From Coenobita brevimanus (taxonomy: Eukaryota > Arthropoda > Malacostraca > Decapoda > Coenobitidae): a stretch of 64,000 bases of DNA. Below, in pieces: positions 29,383 through 44,000 of this stretch (its first letter is position 1; each line of letters opens with the position of its first letter). Position numbers and translations under genes: made by a program. Where the stretch lies: positions 124,001 to 188,000 of the forward strand of contig CM064697.1 in the NCBI GenBank assembly GCA_032717465.1. Reading direction: 5' to 3'. The notes beneath the pieces were generated by a model. The model was given only the letters and a program-made list of their open reading frames with translations, ran no database searches and was not told the origin of the DNA.

Positions 29383-30278
29383 AAAGTGGGAGAAAATATG
29401 TCAAAGAAAAACCCTCCCTGCCTGAGCTGCAACCTGATCCTTGTTACATGTGAGGGTGTTAAGAAGTGGGGTGCCAGTTGCCAGCGTCACTCACCCTTCC
29501 CGACCCTGCCCGACAACCAGGGTACTTTGCTGTATCGCCTAGGATCTGTGTTGTGGGGAGGGGAGGGGAGGGGTTAGGTGGGGTGGGGTGGGGAGGGGAG
29601 GGGTTAGGTGGAGTGGGGTGGGGTGGGGTAGGGTGGGGAGGGGAGGGAACAAGAGAGAATATAACTGCGGTAACGGGCAGGGGAAGAAAAGAAACGAGAG
29701 GAGAGGAGAGGAGAGGAGACAAGGAGAGGTGAGGAGAGGAGAGGAGACGAGAAGAGAGGGGAGACGAGACGAGAGAGGAGAGAGAAGAGACGAAAAGAGA
29801 GAGGAGAGGAGAGGAGAGGAGAGGAGACGAGACGAAAGGAGAGGAGAGCAGATACTGAAGGTCAAATGGAGAGATGAAAATAAAGGCTCAATGATGTAGT
29901 AACTAGGGAAGGAGGGAAGAGGAGACGAGAGGAGAGAAAATAATTACGGAAATGACTAGGGGAAGAGAAAAGAAAAAGCACAAGAGAAGATAATGGCTGA
30001 AAGGAGGAAGGGGACAAGAAAGGAGGGGACAGAGAGAAAAGGAGAGGAAGAGGAGATAGAGAGGAGGGGGGGAGGAAGGTGGAGGAATGGGGAGGAGGGA
30101 AGATAATGGACAGGGGGGAAGAAAGGGGAAATGGCAAATAAAGCAGCAAAAATAGAGACGGGATGGAATGGGGAGATAATGGGTGGAAGGGGAGGAGGTG
30201 AGAGGAGAATGACACAGAGAAGGAAGCAAAAACTAAGAGGGAGGGTGGGAGAGGAAAGAAGTAAACGGAAGAGGAGAG

Positions 30279-30333
<55 letters not shown>

Positions 30334-30523
30334 TGTAAGTACTGGGGTAGTGAATGAGAGGAGAGAGAAAATATTTAGAAGAGTATGCAAGAGGAGAATA
30401 AAAGATATCAAGATGAAGGCAGCAGTGTTGATGACTACCCCAGACCACACCCGCCCGTCCGCACACATTACACTATCATGCATAAACATACACTTGCCGC
30501 ACAAACATACAACACTCCTCCCT

Positions 30524-30573
<50 letters not shown>

Positions 30574-31579
30574 AAGGGACAGTACCATAAGCAGACTAAA
30601 TCAGGTGTCGAAAAACGCACCAGAAAATGATGGGAAAAAAAAAACGATGGAAAAGGATTCAATCGCATTATGGAGTCACGTGAGGGCCAGAGAAAGGATC
30701 AAACCTCCTATAGCGTCCTCAACTGGTGCTATGTGGATTATCTGGATTATCTATACAGTTTTCCTACGATGGCGCATTTTTTTCTTATTTTTCTATTGTC
30801 ACACGATTTTACTCAGCTCAGGAGAGAATTTTCGCACTGGGGAGGTTAAATATAGCTTTCATTTACCCTTCAGTACAAAAGGTCTGTCCTAAGCCGAAAA
30901 AAAAAAACTGTGACAAGACCTGGAATTAAAAAAAAAGAAAAGAAAAAAAAAAAGCGCCATCAGACAAAATGGATCAAAAACAAAAATACATTATCCATGA
31001 CTCTATTGATATCTATAAATTTTGAGACTAGTATCCCTAGAACTAGAATTATCTATTATCAACGTATACATGGCAATGGCTATATCAGCTACACATCTAA
31101 GCTTAGCTGTATCCATTATGTGCATTTGTGCTCGCTACATTTTTACTTTTGCACAGTATTTACAAATATTTGCATAGTATTTACAAATATGCATATCTAA
31201 ACTTATATAGTTATCACAGATCCATTTATATACCTGATTAGAGTAATACACTAACGCTACATGCAAAAACATATTATGTGAAGGACAGAAAATGAAGGGA
31301 CTGAAATATTAGTAAGATGAAAAACAAGCTGAGAAAAATCAGCAACTGTAGCCAATGATTGAATGAATGGAGTTGTACTTACGCGAGTCATTCCCCATTT
31401 CACTTAACTTAGGCTCAACGATCACGGTTTTGTGCTGCAAAGAAAATGGAAAATCGTCAACATAACAAAGACATTGTCGGGCAGGCATACAGAGATAAAA
31501 AGTGTATTGGAAATGAGAAAGGACCAACAAATGAAACTCCTAGAGGGCGGGGTTATTCACCATTACGCACAATTACTCG

Positions 31580-31617
<38 letters not shown>

Positions 31618-33029
31618 TATGGTAGTGACGAGTAGGATGTTGGTTTCTCCCAGTTACTGATACCATGTGATAACAAAACAAAACTTCCGCTAATATGGAA
31701 AGAGGATGGGAGAGTGGGAGGCATGTGTCAAGTGACGGGGCCGGGGTGGAGGGTGTGGGGTCAAACTCATTATACCCCACCCTAAGCCCTGTCCATGTTA
31801 GGTCGTGACATCTCAAGGGGCCCTCCACTTACGCCACGCATACCATCCTATCATACCAAACACATACACTGCCCACTACATCATGAAGTACATATAAACA
31901 AGCCAAGCACTTTTTTTTTTTTTTTTTTACAGAGGATGAACAAAGGAAAAACAAATTAACCTAGAATGGCACGCAGTAGAGCGCATACCACCGCCAAGGC
32001 CCAACATGCAGTTCCTTTTAATTTAATCAAGTCTAATCCAATATGGAAAAAGGCTACCCCCCTATAAAAGCATATTTAAATCCGTTAGATCCGGAATTTT
32101 ACATGGATCCACGCCAAACTGTGCACATTCGTAGATACCAACATCTTAAATCAATCAATCAATCAATCATTTCCTGTGGCACCCTCGGGGATGCATAGGG
32201 CCTCGATGAACTCACACCACCACATCCTATCTTGTGCTAACCCCTCAAGATCTCCCCAACACTCATCTCCAGCTTCCCGTCTCATTGTCCTCACCCACGT
32301 CTCTTTTGGCCTTCCTCTACCTCTCCTACCAAGTGCCACCCACCCTGGTGTACCTCGTACTATTCCCTGTCTCCTATACACATGTCCTAGCCACTTCCAT
32401 CGTGAAATATGCCTGATTTTTTTTTCATCAAGATCCATGCAATATTCATTGAAAAATTTACGAAAATGTCGAAAAACGACCTATCTCGCGATGTTTAAAA
32501 AAAAAAAAAAAAAAAAAAATCCTGGATCCGCACCTTTATACGGATCCGCACGAAAATTTAATGGAGTCTATTCTGGGCCAAGGCGTTTCGTGGAAATCCG
32601 TCCAGTAGTTTTTGTGTAATCTTGCTCACAAACCAACACACAAACAAACAAACGGACAGGGGTGAAAACATAACCTCATTGGCGGAGGTAATAAACAAAT
32701 AATCCATACGCCAGATAACAGGTGTTCCATTCATTTATTTTAAAAAATACCCAGAGCACTATATATAACATGCTAAAAATTCACCAGCTATTTGATACAG
32801 AGAAACTATACAGTACACGAGAAAATAAACACAGAGGGAAATTAAATAAACAAACCATTAATGAAAAAGCTGCCCAATACGTGACGAAGCCAACACAAAT
32901 GCTAAAATAAAGGAATAGAAGCACAAAATTTTACCAGCGAAGCATTGTTGATTAAAAGAGACACCTTCAACCAGCAAGAATACCCGGTACTGACATGAAA
33001 GATTTGTAGTACCGACGCCTGTAGTTGAC

Positions 33030-33115
<86 letters not shown>

Positions 33116-34868
33116 CATGGAGCAGCGACCACCAACTGATCTAAGGGCCAAACATTTGACCTTGCTCTTAAAATCTAATCCCATGACCATTGTTTCACCC
33201 TGAAAACTCCCACAAAGTCTGGTCGAAAACGGATAAAAAACTGGTTAAGTTGATATTACCGTGAGAACTTGACCTCTGACCTGTCATTCTACAAAAACTA
33301 TAGGTCAATCCCTCGGCTGACCCTCAGCCCTTACCCAAAGTTTGCTCAAAATCAAATAAAACGTTTTCATTATTTTGTTCTTCCACACACGAGGACTGAA
33401 CTTAGGACTTGCCCTGTGACTCTGATATAATTTTGACTGTTATCAAAGTAAATCACTTCGTTCTCGTCTTAACATCAACTACGTTAAGTTTGGTCTAAAT
33501 CGGACACATGCTGTTTAAGTTGATTCTGATGGACAAAATTTTAAGCTGGCCTTGTGACCTTGATCCTTGATCTGTTGTTCTAAAAACTACGTTTCCTCAT
33601 TGGCTAACCTTCGACCTTTCTATCAAATTTGGTTCATATCGGAAGAAATCTGATTCAGTTATTTTGTTCACTCCCCTCACGCCTATCACACGTCAAATAA
33701 AACACATCACTCGCTCTCGTGTCGGTATAACAAAAGTATCTTAAAGTGTAATTATGTAAAATGTTGTGCACAGGAAGAGATGACGCCTTCTGACACTTAA
33801 CAGCCCATAGTTACGGCACAAATCACTTCAAATATCTAAATGCACAACAACCTATAGCACTTTCAACCTTTTATGTATGATGACGTCTTTTTATATACTT
33901 GCCGGAGCTTCATCTCGTAGAAGCCGACCAAGAAACGCCTTAATCACCGAGTTACTGGGGGAACATTTTGAAAGCAGCTATCTCCAGCCTCTCCTAGAGC
34001 CTTAAGGGCAATTACAGGGGCCTTCCTAGGATCCCCGGCCACCCAAAATGATCCCTAGAGACATCCTCATTTAAGGTCATGAGTCAAAAATAATTAAGCT
34101 GATCATACGTGTACCAACTCGGCGCTCAGCAACGCATGCCAGCCATCTTTGTCATACGGCATTACTTGTTTCATCTCATTCTTGAAATTCTAGGTAAATT
34201 ATTTTGATTTTTGCCGAACCCTGGAGGAACCAGACCCGCTAATGGTCCCAAGGGAGTCATAAAACAATTGATCATACATTACCCAGCCACGTGCCTGTCA
34301 CGACACAAAAGCCCACTTTGTCGTACCAAGGGATCTGTTTTCTCTTCTGAGTTTCTTGGTAGACTAATTTTTGCCTGGGGGCCTTTTCGATCCTTTTCTG
34401 AGACCTAAGAACCACAAGGGCCTGGCAATAAACAGCCTTGATAGCCTCCCTACAGCCAAATAATTTCATTCCCCTGAGGGGGACATTTACCTCATGGCAA
34501 ATGGTTTAAAGACTATCTTCATTTACCACTAAAGTACGATGACGTCACTTGTTTATTCTGGCCACCGTCCAATGATTTTACTCATCTTTGGAGGGACGCC
34601 TCTAAACCTTATTTTGCTGAGCACAACTGGAAAGCAAAAAATAAAAAAATAACGAAGAAAAATGAATAACATGAAAGCCACAAAAAACGGATAAATTGGG
34701 ACAGGTGATAAACAGGAACGTAAACAAGGCAACGTGAACAAAGAGTGGCGAGAAAGACGTGAGCGGATGAATGATGGATGGAGGAAGGGAAGGAAGAAAG
34801 AAGACCTATTAACGACAGCAATCAACATCGCCCTCAGGTAAACACATCAACAACAGGTAAAGGGAGAA

Positions 34869-34927
<59 letters not shown>

Positions 34928-35008
34928 GGAGGAGGAGGAGGAGGAGGAGGACGAGGAAAAAGAAAAAGGAGGAGGGTGAAGAGAAAAAATGATGATGATG
35001 ATGATGAA

Positions 35009-35049
<41 letters not shown>

Positions 35050-37750
35050 GGAGGAGGAGGAGGAGAAGGAGGAGAAAAAGAAAAAGTAGGAGGGTGAAGA
35101 GAGAAAAGATGATGATGATGATGATGATGATAATGAGGAGGATTACATAGGAAAGCAAACAGCAACAGACCTTATGGTCCTTTCGAGGCTGCTTGTTACA
35201 GAGAAAACTATGACTACAAGATCTAACTCTACATGCTGAAGGATAAGGATAGTAAAGCAAGAAGGCTCCCCGCACCACCAAACCCTCCAGGAAAAAGTGA
35301 GAAAAAAAATACCATGCAGCATGGAAAAACTGACATGGAAATTTCATAGGAAAAACTGGAAAGGAAAAGTCACATTCTATAATACTTTGTTTATAAGCTA
35401 CCCGACTGAGTAACCTGAAATGGAAAGTAATCAAATCAACTAATAGTTATGGCATGATATTATAAATCGGTACATGCTACAAAGACGAAGATTTTGTCCT
35501 TAAAAGTAATGTCAAAACAGAATTTCTATTCGTTCCTATGAAAATAATAAGAAATTTCTTATGAAGCGTGTTGAGAAAAACTTCTGTTGATGAAATTAAA
35601 ATGTTCAAAAATTTCCCTATCGGTTATGCACATGCCTTACGGAACGGACCATTTATTCTACTAATCTCTGATTCTTTTCTCGGGTAAACTGGTGGACATT
35701 TAAACAACTATGTTGAATTACCTAACTGACATTTGTTCCACGACGGATTTTGCAACTCCGTCAGTAATGCACCTTGATTTTGACTTCTCCGTCCCCAATG
35801 TTCTGAGGGAAATATTCCCAAGTGCACTCACAAAATGCTGCAGATTTGATAGGCATGGAAAAAGATGCAAAATGTGGTTTCCAGTCAGAAATATTAAAAT
35901 AACAACAGTTACACAGGCCAGTGGCTAAATCTATCTTTTGATCTCCATTTACTTGACCCCTGCCTATTATGTCGAAGATTGCTTTACTGATGCGTTTTGC
36001 ATAGTATTTTGTTGAATATAATTCCTGTCCTATCCCCATAAGTCCACCAGATAATATCCTGCTCAAATTCCTACTTCCGCTGACCGTGGAGCGCATGATG
36101 TATCAGACGTTAACGTCTAGGTAACGGAAGTGAGTGAAAACAACTAACGATACAAAATTCAGCCGCTCTTTAAATATACTGTAAAAATACCCGCGCTTTC
36201 GTACGATAAAAAAAAGGCGAGCTTTTGTAAAACACCAGAACACCCCACACCCACCGCCTAGTCTACCTCAGCCCCAGTGTAAACGTTGTTGGATAGATGT
36301 GGAACGGCCAAAGCTGTTATGTTACAATGTGTCAGTAATGTTTTTATAGGCAATCAGAACCAACACGGGTAATTCTATACAGGCATTTAATGTATAATAC
36401 TGCGCTGTTACCCACAACATAATTGTATGGATACGAGAAAGGCACGAAAGTGAAAGAAGACCTATAATGTATTGAGTGTTATTGTCTATATACTTACGTC
36501 CTATATTATAATGTTACATGTAAATATAGTATAGTAAACAACATCTGTTGAAAGATATGATGTCTTTTCACATCCATTCTCACTCCCACCTCCACCACTC
36601 TGCTCTCCGGGTTTCTGTCTCCGACTTCACTACACGCTTCTCTTACCCTCTCGGCTCTCGTCCCCCAATCCAACCCTTTGTTTACCAGCATAATCTATGA
36701 TAATAATGAAATGATCCGTCAGGTACTGATCATATTTATATTATCATTCATCTCTGTAGTAAGCACCAACAAATCAATAACATACCATACTTCCGTATAC
36801 TGTACCTGCCAACTATTTCATCCTGTTGTAAGCTGTTACGTGACGTACGCACTGCAAGTTGGACCTTGTGTTAAAAAGACATACGGCTGTTTATCGTCAC
36901 ACAGGTTATGTGTCCATTAATCCATATTACCGTGGCAATTTAAGCCTTGCATTATAAACACATAAGGTTTATGTTCCTGTCATTACTGCATTAACCAAAC
37001 GAATCAGGGATCGGCTGACAAACCACAAACTCTGTTTGAACGAAAATATTCCGACCTCTTGTCACAACAGTGACACAATGTTATTATGTATATGAGTGAA
37101 TGTGGGTCAATTATTATTATTATTATTATTATTATTATCAAATGAAGGAGAAAAACACGATAAAAATAAAAAGACTAGGAGTAGGGAGCCGAATCAAATA
37201 TCGTGGAGAGAGAGATGATGGAGATATTAATGAAGCCTGTTCTTTTCTACCGGGGGGAGGGGGGATCTCTTCTATGTTGAATAAAATCGTCTGGTGGTAG
37301 CGAGAATAAAATGTAAAAGACATCAACATACTGAGGGAGTTAAAGAATAATGATAATGACAATGATAATGACAATGATGATGACGATGATGAAGGTAAGA
37401 TGAAAACAAATCTGACAAGGTCGGTGCTTGTGACTGCTTGGCGCTCTCTTGGCTTAACAAAACCGTCGTTGGTCAGCCTGACAGAAATACCGACCTGTGT
37501 CCTTACAAACGAAAGGGTTAAATGAAAAGGGTTTCATTCCTCTGACTTCTAAGATTTCCCTTTAAACTAGACCAGACCAGCAAGTCAGTCTGCTGCCAGA
37601 CCTACGAGGTATGGGCTACCCCAAACCTGTATTAACAAAAAGGCAACATATACGAGTAAATTAAAGCTGATAAAACTCTGCCAGAAACTGTGTCTGCTTG
37701 TCACGGGTTCTTGGTTCAAAAAGGTCCAAAAGACATACGAATCCCCCCTC

Positions 37751-37793
<43 letters not shown>

Positions 37794-39397
37794 AAGCCTC
37801 TGGGTATTATCTAGCTAGGGGGTCCTAGGAAGGCCGCTGTGAATTTCTTGGAAGTTCTACGGGTAATGGGGTAATTTTAATCGGACCGGCAGTAAATAAC
37901 TCAGTAACAATGATGTTTCTAGGCCAGCCCCTAGCAAAGTCAGCCAACAGAATCGTCTGTCAGCAGCCTGAATGAAATACAAAATTTCTGCCAGGCAATC
38001 GCCTAAATTAAACTATATCTAGCACCCAATACTTTTTTTTGCACCATCAGAAGCGTAGAGGCACGGAGATAAGCTACTCAGTCTCGACATTTAAGGTGAG
38101 GGTGAGCACATTCGCTCATCGTGAGTGGCATTACGCGAGAAGAAACGCCAAACCATCCTTCAAATGAAATTCCTTACGGGTCCCATCTAGCTGGGGCGCC
38201 TTAAACCATTAGATCATCAGGTGTCGTTTGAATAAATGGCCACCACCCACCATAGTAAAAGGTTTCTATGACTTATTATTCAGTGAAGAATCACCTGAAG
38301 GTAGCACTACAACGAATGTGTGGTTGGTGGTGCCCCCACCAACCACAATTACACGCTAGGATTCCCTCAGCTTAACTGTTTCTTCTCCTGACTATTACAG
38401 GTTCTCCTTTTGCGCCAAGGGTGAGAAGTTTTATGCTGTAGGACAGTAAGACTTGGCCTGTAAGAGACGATGATATATTATGTAAACTGGAACGCAAAGA
38501 AATGTGGAGTTGAGCGGGATGAGCAGGGTTTCAATGCGTGACAGGACTGAAAACAATGTCTATCTATCTATCTATTGCCAGACGCCTCAATCCCGTTTTG
38601 GGTGGCCACAAACAAATCGCCTCCAAGTCGCCCTGTCCCCCGCCATTTCACTCCCCTGCTCCCAACTCACACCCCTCTCTCTCATATACCTCTCCACCCC
38701 ATCTCTCCATCTCATCCTCGGCTGCAAGGAAATATTGGAGAGGTGACGCATACAAGTAAGTTGCAGTGGTTTGGACATGCTGAGAGGAGGGGAGAAGTGG
38801 ACTGCCTGAGGAGGGTGACAGGTGTGAAAGTAGTAGGAAGAATGCCCTGAATCAGAGGAAGACGTTGGGGGTGATGTTTTGTGTACAAACCTCCAGGCTA
38901 AGGAAAGAAGCAAGGAAATGACCCAAGATCACGACCCATGGGGAGATGCCATCATGTGAAAAGATTACATATGCTACGAGGGTCAATGGCCTCTGAATGT
39001 ACAAGGAAAAAAATATCTACCAAAAGCCGGAGTAAAACACTAAGATTTCTTCCACCTATACAAAAATCATCTTCCAATAATCATAACAAATACAGTAGGA
39101 TTTCTCTCAGCTGTACAAAACCGTCCACTAATGGTCCGAATGAAATGCTCCAGGATTTCTCAGCCATACAAAATCGTCTGGCAACTGCAAGAATAAATCG
39201 TGTCCTCAGCCAAGTCCTCGGCAGTGAACGGTTAAAATAAGCAGAGTGGGTATGGGTAGGTGGGTGAGTCAGAAAGTGAGGAACTGGGAGGAATGTAGGC
39301 GAGGGGCAGGTAGACAAAATTATCAGTGGAAGTGAGCAGACGGAAGAATGGAATGATGGGTGACATTGGAAAAAGGATTAGTAACTAAACAGGACCA

Positions 39398-39439
<42 letters not shown>

Positions 39440-39483
39440 GGCTTGTGCGTATGGTGTGGGTGAGTAGTACAGCATGCTTAACA

Positions 39484-39523
<40 letters not shown>

Positions 39524-39571
39524 AAGGCGTTGTGCGTATAGTATGGGGTGAGTAGTACTGCATGCGTACCA

Positions 39572-39638
<67 letters not shown>

Positions 39639-39661
39639 TGTGTGTGTTTGTGTGTGTGTGT

Positions 39662-39715
<54 letters not shown>

Positions 39716-39770
39716 AAGGCGTTGTGCGTATGGTATGAGGTGAGTAGTACTGCATGCGTAACATCGTGTG

Positions 39771-39831
<61 letters not shown>

Positions 39832-39893
39832 TATGCAGTGAGTAGTGTCGTGTGAGTGAGGGGTGGCAGTGAGTAGTATTGTGTGCGTAGTAT

Positions 39894-39965
<72 letters not shown>

Positions 39966-40988
39966 AGTAAGCTAAATATATGCGCCACACTGCACTGCTC
40001 CCTCCCCCTCCCTCTCTCTGATTTCCATCTTTCTTACTTTACTACCTTGCTTGTCTGTTTCCCTGCTTCCCATCCTATCACGTCTCACCTTCCTCTTCCC
40101 TAACTTTTTCCTGATCTTCCTCTTTCCAGCAGCTTCTTTCTTTACATACCCTCTTACTTCATTACACATCTCCACCTCCCATAACTGTCTCCCTGGTCTC
40201 TGTAAATTATATTTCCCATCCTCTCCGCTATCAGTATTTCCCTCTTCTCTTTATCGTATCAATGGGCTTTTCTCCAGTACTGAGTTGTAAAAAGTTAAGA
40301 ACTGGGACACTGACATTCAAACTAAGAAGGTGACCCATCACGTAAAAACATCCGGTGTATGCTTGAGAAGTTATTTCTCCAGTGACATAATCTTCACCTA
40401 CTTATCCCCCCACCCCTTTTTTAAATATATAATATATGCGACAATTACGGTACTTCCCTAAATTTCAGGCATTACAACTCAAAACTCCACTTCAACATAT
40501 TGATACAGATATGCACTACTGCCTACTTCAGCAGAGACATGACAGCTGAAGGAGTAACACGAAAAGGAATCTGTTTCCCGTACTGGAGAGTTTCGGCCAA
40601 ATCCTTTCTTTCCAAATAACACTGACCCATTAATTTTGGTGTCAATCTTAATTCATTCAGCTAAGGCGAGCGCCCTGCCTGTGAAAAGTTAATGAAGGCA
40701 GTAAATAAGCCCTCTAGTTTGAAGTTTCTCCTGAGCTGATTCATCTGGCGCTGGCACGAACTAAGTTGAAACAAAAAAGTGTCATGTGATCGAAGGAGTT
40801 AAAGGACGGTGGGGATACTGCATGATTTCCCTGGGATACTAGGGGACATTTTTTATTAGTCCAGGGAAGTATTCTGCTTCTGCCTGAGAGAGAGAGAGAG
40901 AAAGAGAGGGGAGGTGAACGAAGGAGGTGGAGGGGTAGTTGCCAGACATCAATGGACACAAACTCCAGTAGCACCCCCACCGCGCGCG

Positions 40989-41026
<38 letters not shown>

Positions 41027-44000
41027 AGCACACACGCACACACACACACAATCATAAATTAAACATGAGCGTCAGACCGTGGACAAGCCAGGCAGAAAGT
41101 ATGAAAAACAACCTAACATTCTTGCCGCTGTTACGTCATCCCACAAATACCCCTCTTCCATTAATTTTGGCCATGAAAATATACCATACTTATTTTTCTG
41201 TAAAGTAACAGTGCAAAATAAAATCATGATAATTTTAGGGAAGTACATAAAGCAAAGAGAAGAGGGATATTTAGAGATGTTTTCTGGCACTAGTATGCAG
41301 TGTGGGGGTTGCCAACTACCACAGTATGCCAGCGTGTTGGTTCTGGCGGGTTCCTCCTCTTGTCCCCCCTTCTCTCCACTCCTTCACCCCACTTTCCCTC
41401 CGCTCCTCTCTACCTTCTCCACCCCCTTCACTCGCAACGCCTGAGGGTGTGGTAACGTGAGGGAGGAATTGTGGTGGTGGTTGTAGCAGTGGTGGTAGCA
41501 GTGGTGGAGGTGGGTGTGAGAGGATGTGGCAGTGCTGGTGGTGGTAGTGACAGCGGTTGGACCTGTTTTTTTCCCACACAAACACACGCCCAGTTCAGAG
41601 TTACGGTGTCGTCATTATGTGGGTCACTCGCAGGTCAATCCACTCACAACATAGCCAAGAACTACCATGATACAGGGAAAAAACAGCACTGAATCTACCT
41701 CCATACAGTAAACAATAACGCAGTATAGCTCAGGAAGTGACGTAAGTGTGGTTTGATCAAGCTTATGCTGAGGAAGGAAGTGGATATCAAGTAACATCAA
41801 TTGAAATGCCGGAGTATCGTGTGACATTAATAAAGATCACGTGACGGCAGCTGTTAAGCTGGGTCATCCGTAAACAACCAAATAAAAAAAAAAAATCTAA
41901 AAAAGTTACGGGATGGTTTAAATCTGACATCAACCAGTGCTACAGCGGTACATAACAGACATCGTATTATCCCAGCCACTGACATCAGTTAAAGAACAAA
42001 ACCGAAGTCAGCCACAAGTGCTTGAATTCCCCTCTCGGAAAAACCACCACCCGTGACACGCCCCCTGGAGTGACGTCACGATGAGCGGGCGTGACGTCAC
42101 CAAGGTCACTGCGGGTATCCTGCTCCTCATCAGCCTAATACCACTTGTTGGTAAGCTCTTCCCCTTATCTGTATGCATACAAATTATAGTTTTTTTTTCT
42201 TAATACTGATTAAATGTTAAAAAGGTTTAATATATCCAGTCACACGGGTCTTACGGAACAGAATTACTGTGTGGCAGCATCTGCCAACTTTTGACCGAAA
42301 ACCATATCAGAGGTGTTTCTGCAATCCCAGGACAGCTTTCCTCCCTAATCAATGTGAATCTTTTAACCTACTTTGTGATGGACATCGAATTAGCGTTCTC
42401 GTCAGCAATGTAGGCAAGTGACCGCTGATCTAAGGGCATCAGCGCCAATGACCGTGCAAGTGTAAGGGTGCACAGGCCAGAACATTCAAGGAAAGGTCGA
42501 AAGCATCTGGGAAAAGGGATGTTGGACTGAAACATATTGATAACTCTCGGACGTAAACCAATAATCATGTCTCTATGGACGCTTTATGAAATCTATTACC
42601 TTTATGACACTGTGGGAAATACTGAAACATCTGCACATCTGTTCAATGCGATAATTTGTGACTCCTAACACCCCTCCGTCCCATACCCCAGGATGCGATG
42701 AGCTGTGGTGTTACGAGTGCGGCACTGATGTGGAGGGACGACCGGACTGCGAGGCCTTCCACACGGCGAGCACCTGGACACCGTTCTGGCGCAAATGTCC
42801 TGCAGACAGTGTGTGTGTCAGGACAAGACCCGCATGGAAGCATCCAAACCCGGGTGAGGCATGGCAGGGGAGGAAAAGGGAAGGCAGAGGCGGAGAGCTA
42901 GGATGGGAAACAGAGGCCGGAACGAAAGCGCAGTGGTTACCAGGTCGAACAGGGAGATGGTAACAGGGAAAAACAGAAAGCTGAGAAGGGAAAGAGGGGT
43001 AGAAATGAGAGTACAATGGTTGGCAAGTTCAGAGGGAATGTTCATGACAAGCACGAGCAGACTTCAATAAAATACAGGTAGGAGGGAGAATGTGAGGGAG
43101 AGAGAATAAAGGACCGGGAGGGAGAGAGGGAAACAAGAGAGGGAGGGAGGGAGGGATAGGGAGAGAGATGAGGATGAAAGGACGGAGGATGGCCTGACAG
43201 TGGCAAGCAGAAACGAATGAAGATAAAAGGGAAGGCATGAGGAAGGAACAGAAGCATCAGGGAGGAGCAGAAATAAAATCGGGAAAATAGAGGAGGATGG
43301 GAGAAGCAGAGGGAGACAAATGAAGAAGGTAAGAGAGGCAAAGGAAACAAAAGGAAGATGGGGAGTGGTAGGCAAATGAAAGGTGGAGACGAGGTAAACT
43401 TATCTCAGCTTTCTCATTTCTGTTTTTCGCCTTGCATTTTTTAAAAACCTTTTTCACTCAACTCTCTCTCTCTCTCAACGTTCAATCTTTTAATCTTCCA
43501 CTCCAAAATTCAAAGTAAGCGACTCACGGGCTGGTTTTCTCATTTTCTCTCACTTCCTCTTCTTCTCTAACTTCCGCTCTCTTAAATTTCTCCACTTCTC
43601 TCTCTCTCTCTCTCTCGGCCCCTTCAGTACAGTGACTTAGTTTTCGTTTTCCTTTTGCCATTTTCTGACTGTTATTCATCCACTTTAACTTAGCGTAGAT
43701 TTTCGTCCTCTTGGAACCTGTTTCCCGTAGATCACTGGCAGAATAAGAGAACCCTACGACACCCCCTTCACTGCACTTCTTCGTGACTAGCAACATATTG
43801 ATAGCGTTAATCTCTTGTACAGCCATGAATAAAATGAACAAAACGTCTTAATGGTGAAAGGGTCAAGACGTCTATAGCAGTGATTTTATTCCTTCATGTC
43901 TCACTTTTTCTCATTTATCCATCTTTTTTCACCGTTCACCCTTCCCTCCATCCTCCAAGCCCCCCTCTTCATCTGTGCACTTTCCCGACTTCCCACGCTC

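Larger units (their letters stand above)
17857..31382 (-). other. EAAT intron 5
   Basis: 13526 nt. 17857-22527 is mostly unique sequence with no gene I can support; it includes a roughly 27-bp direct repeat (ATTAACAATTGGT at about 19470 and 19490). 22528-30900 is a chain of MITE copies and strand-asymmetric low-complexity blocks, listed separately. 30900-31382 has nothing beyond A runs. Confidence 0.75.

Noticed and set aside
23849..30588. Ser/Pro/Leu-rich and Cys/Val-rich frames up to 268 codons on the minus strand
   Set aside because: Complements of polypurine and (CA)n tracts; hydrophobicity comes from CT-rich codons only.
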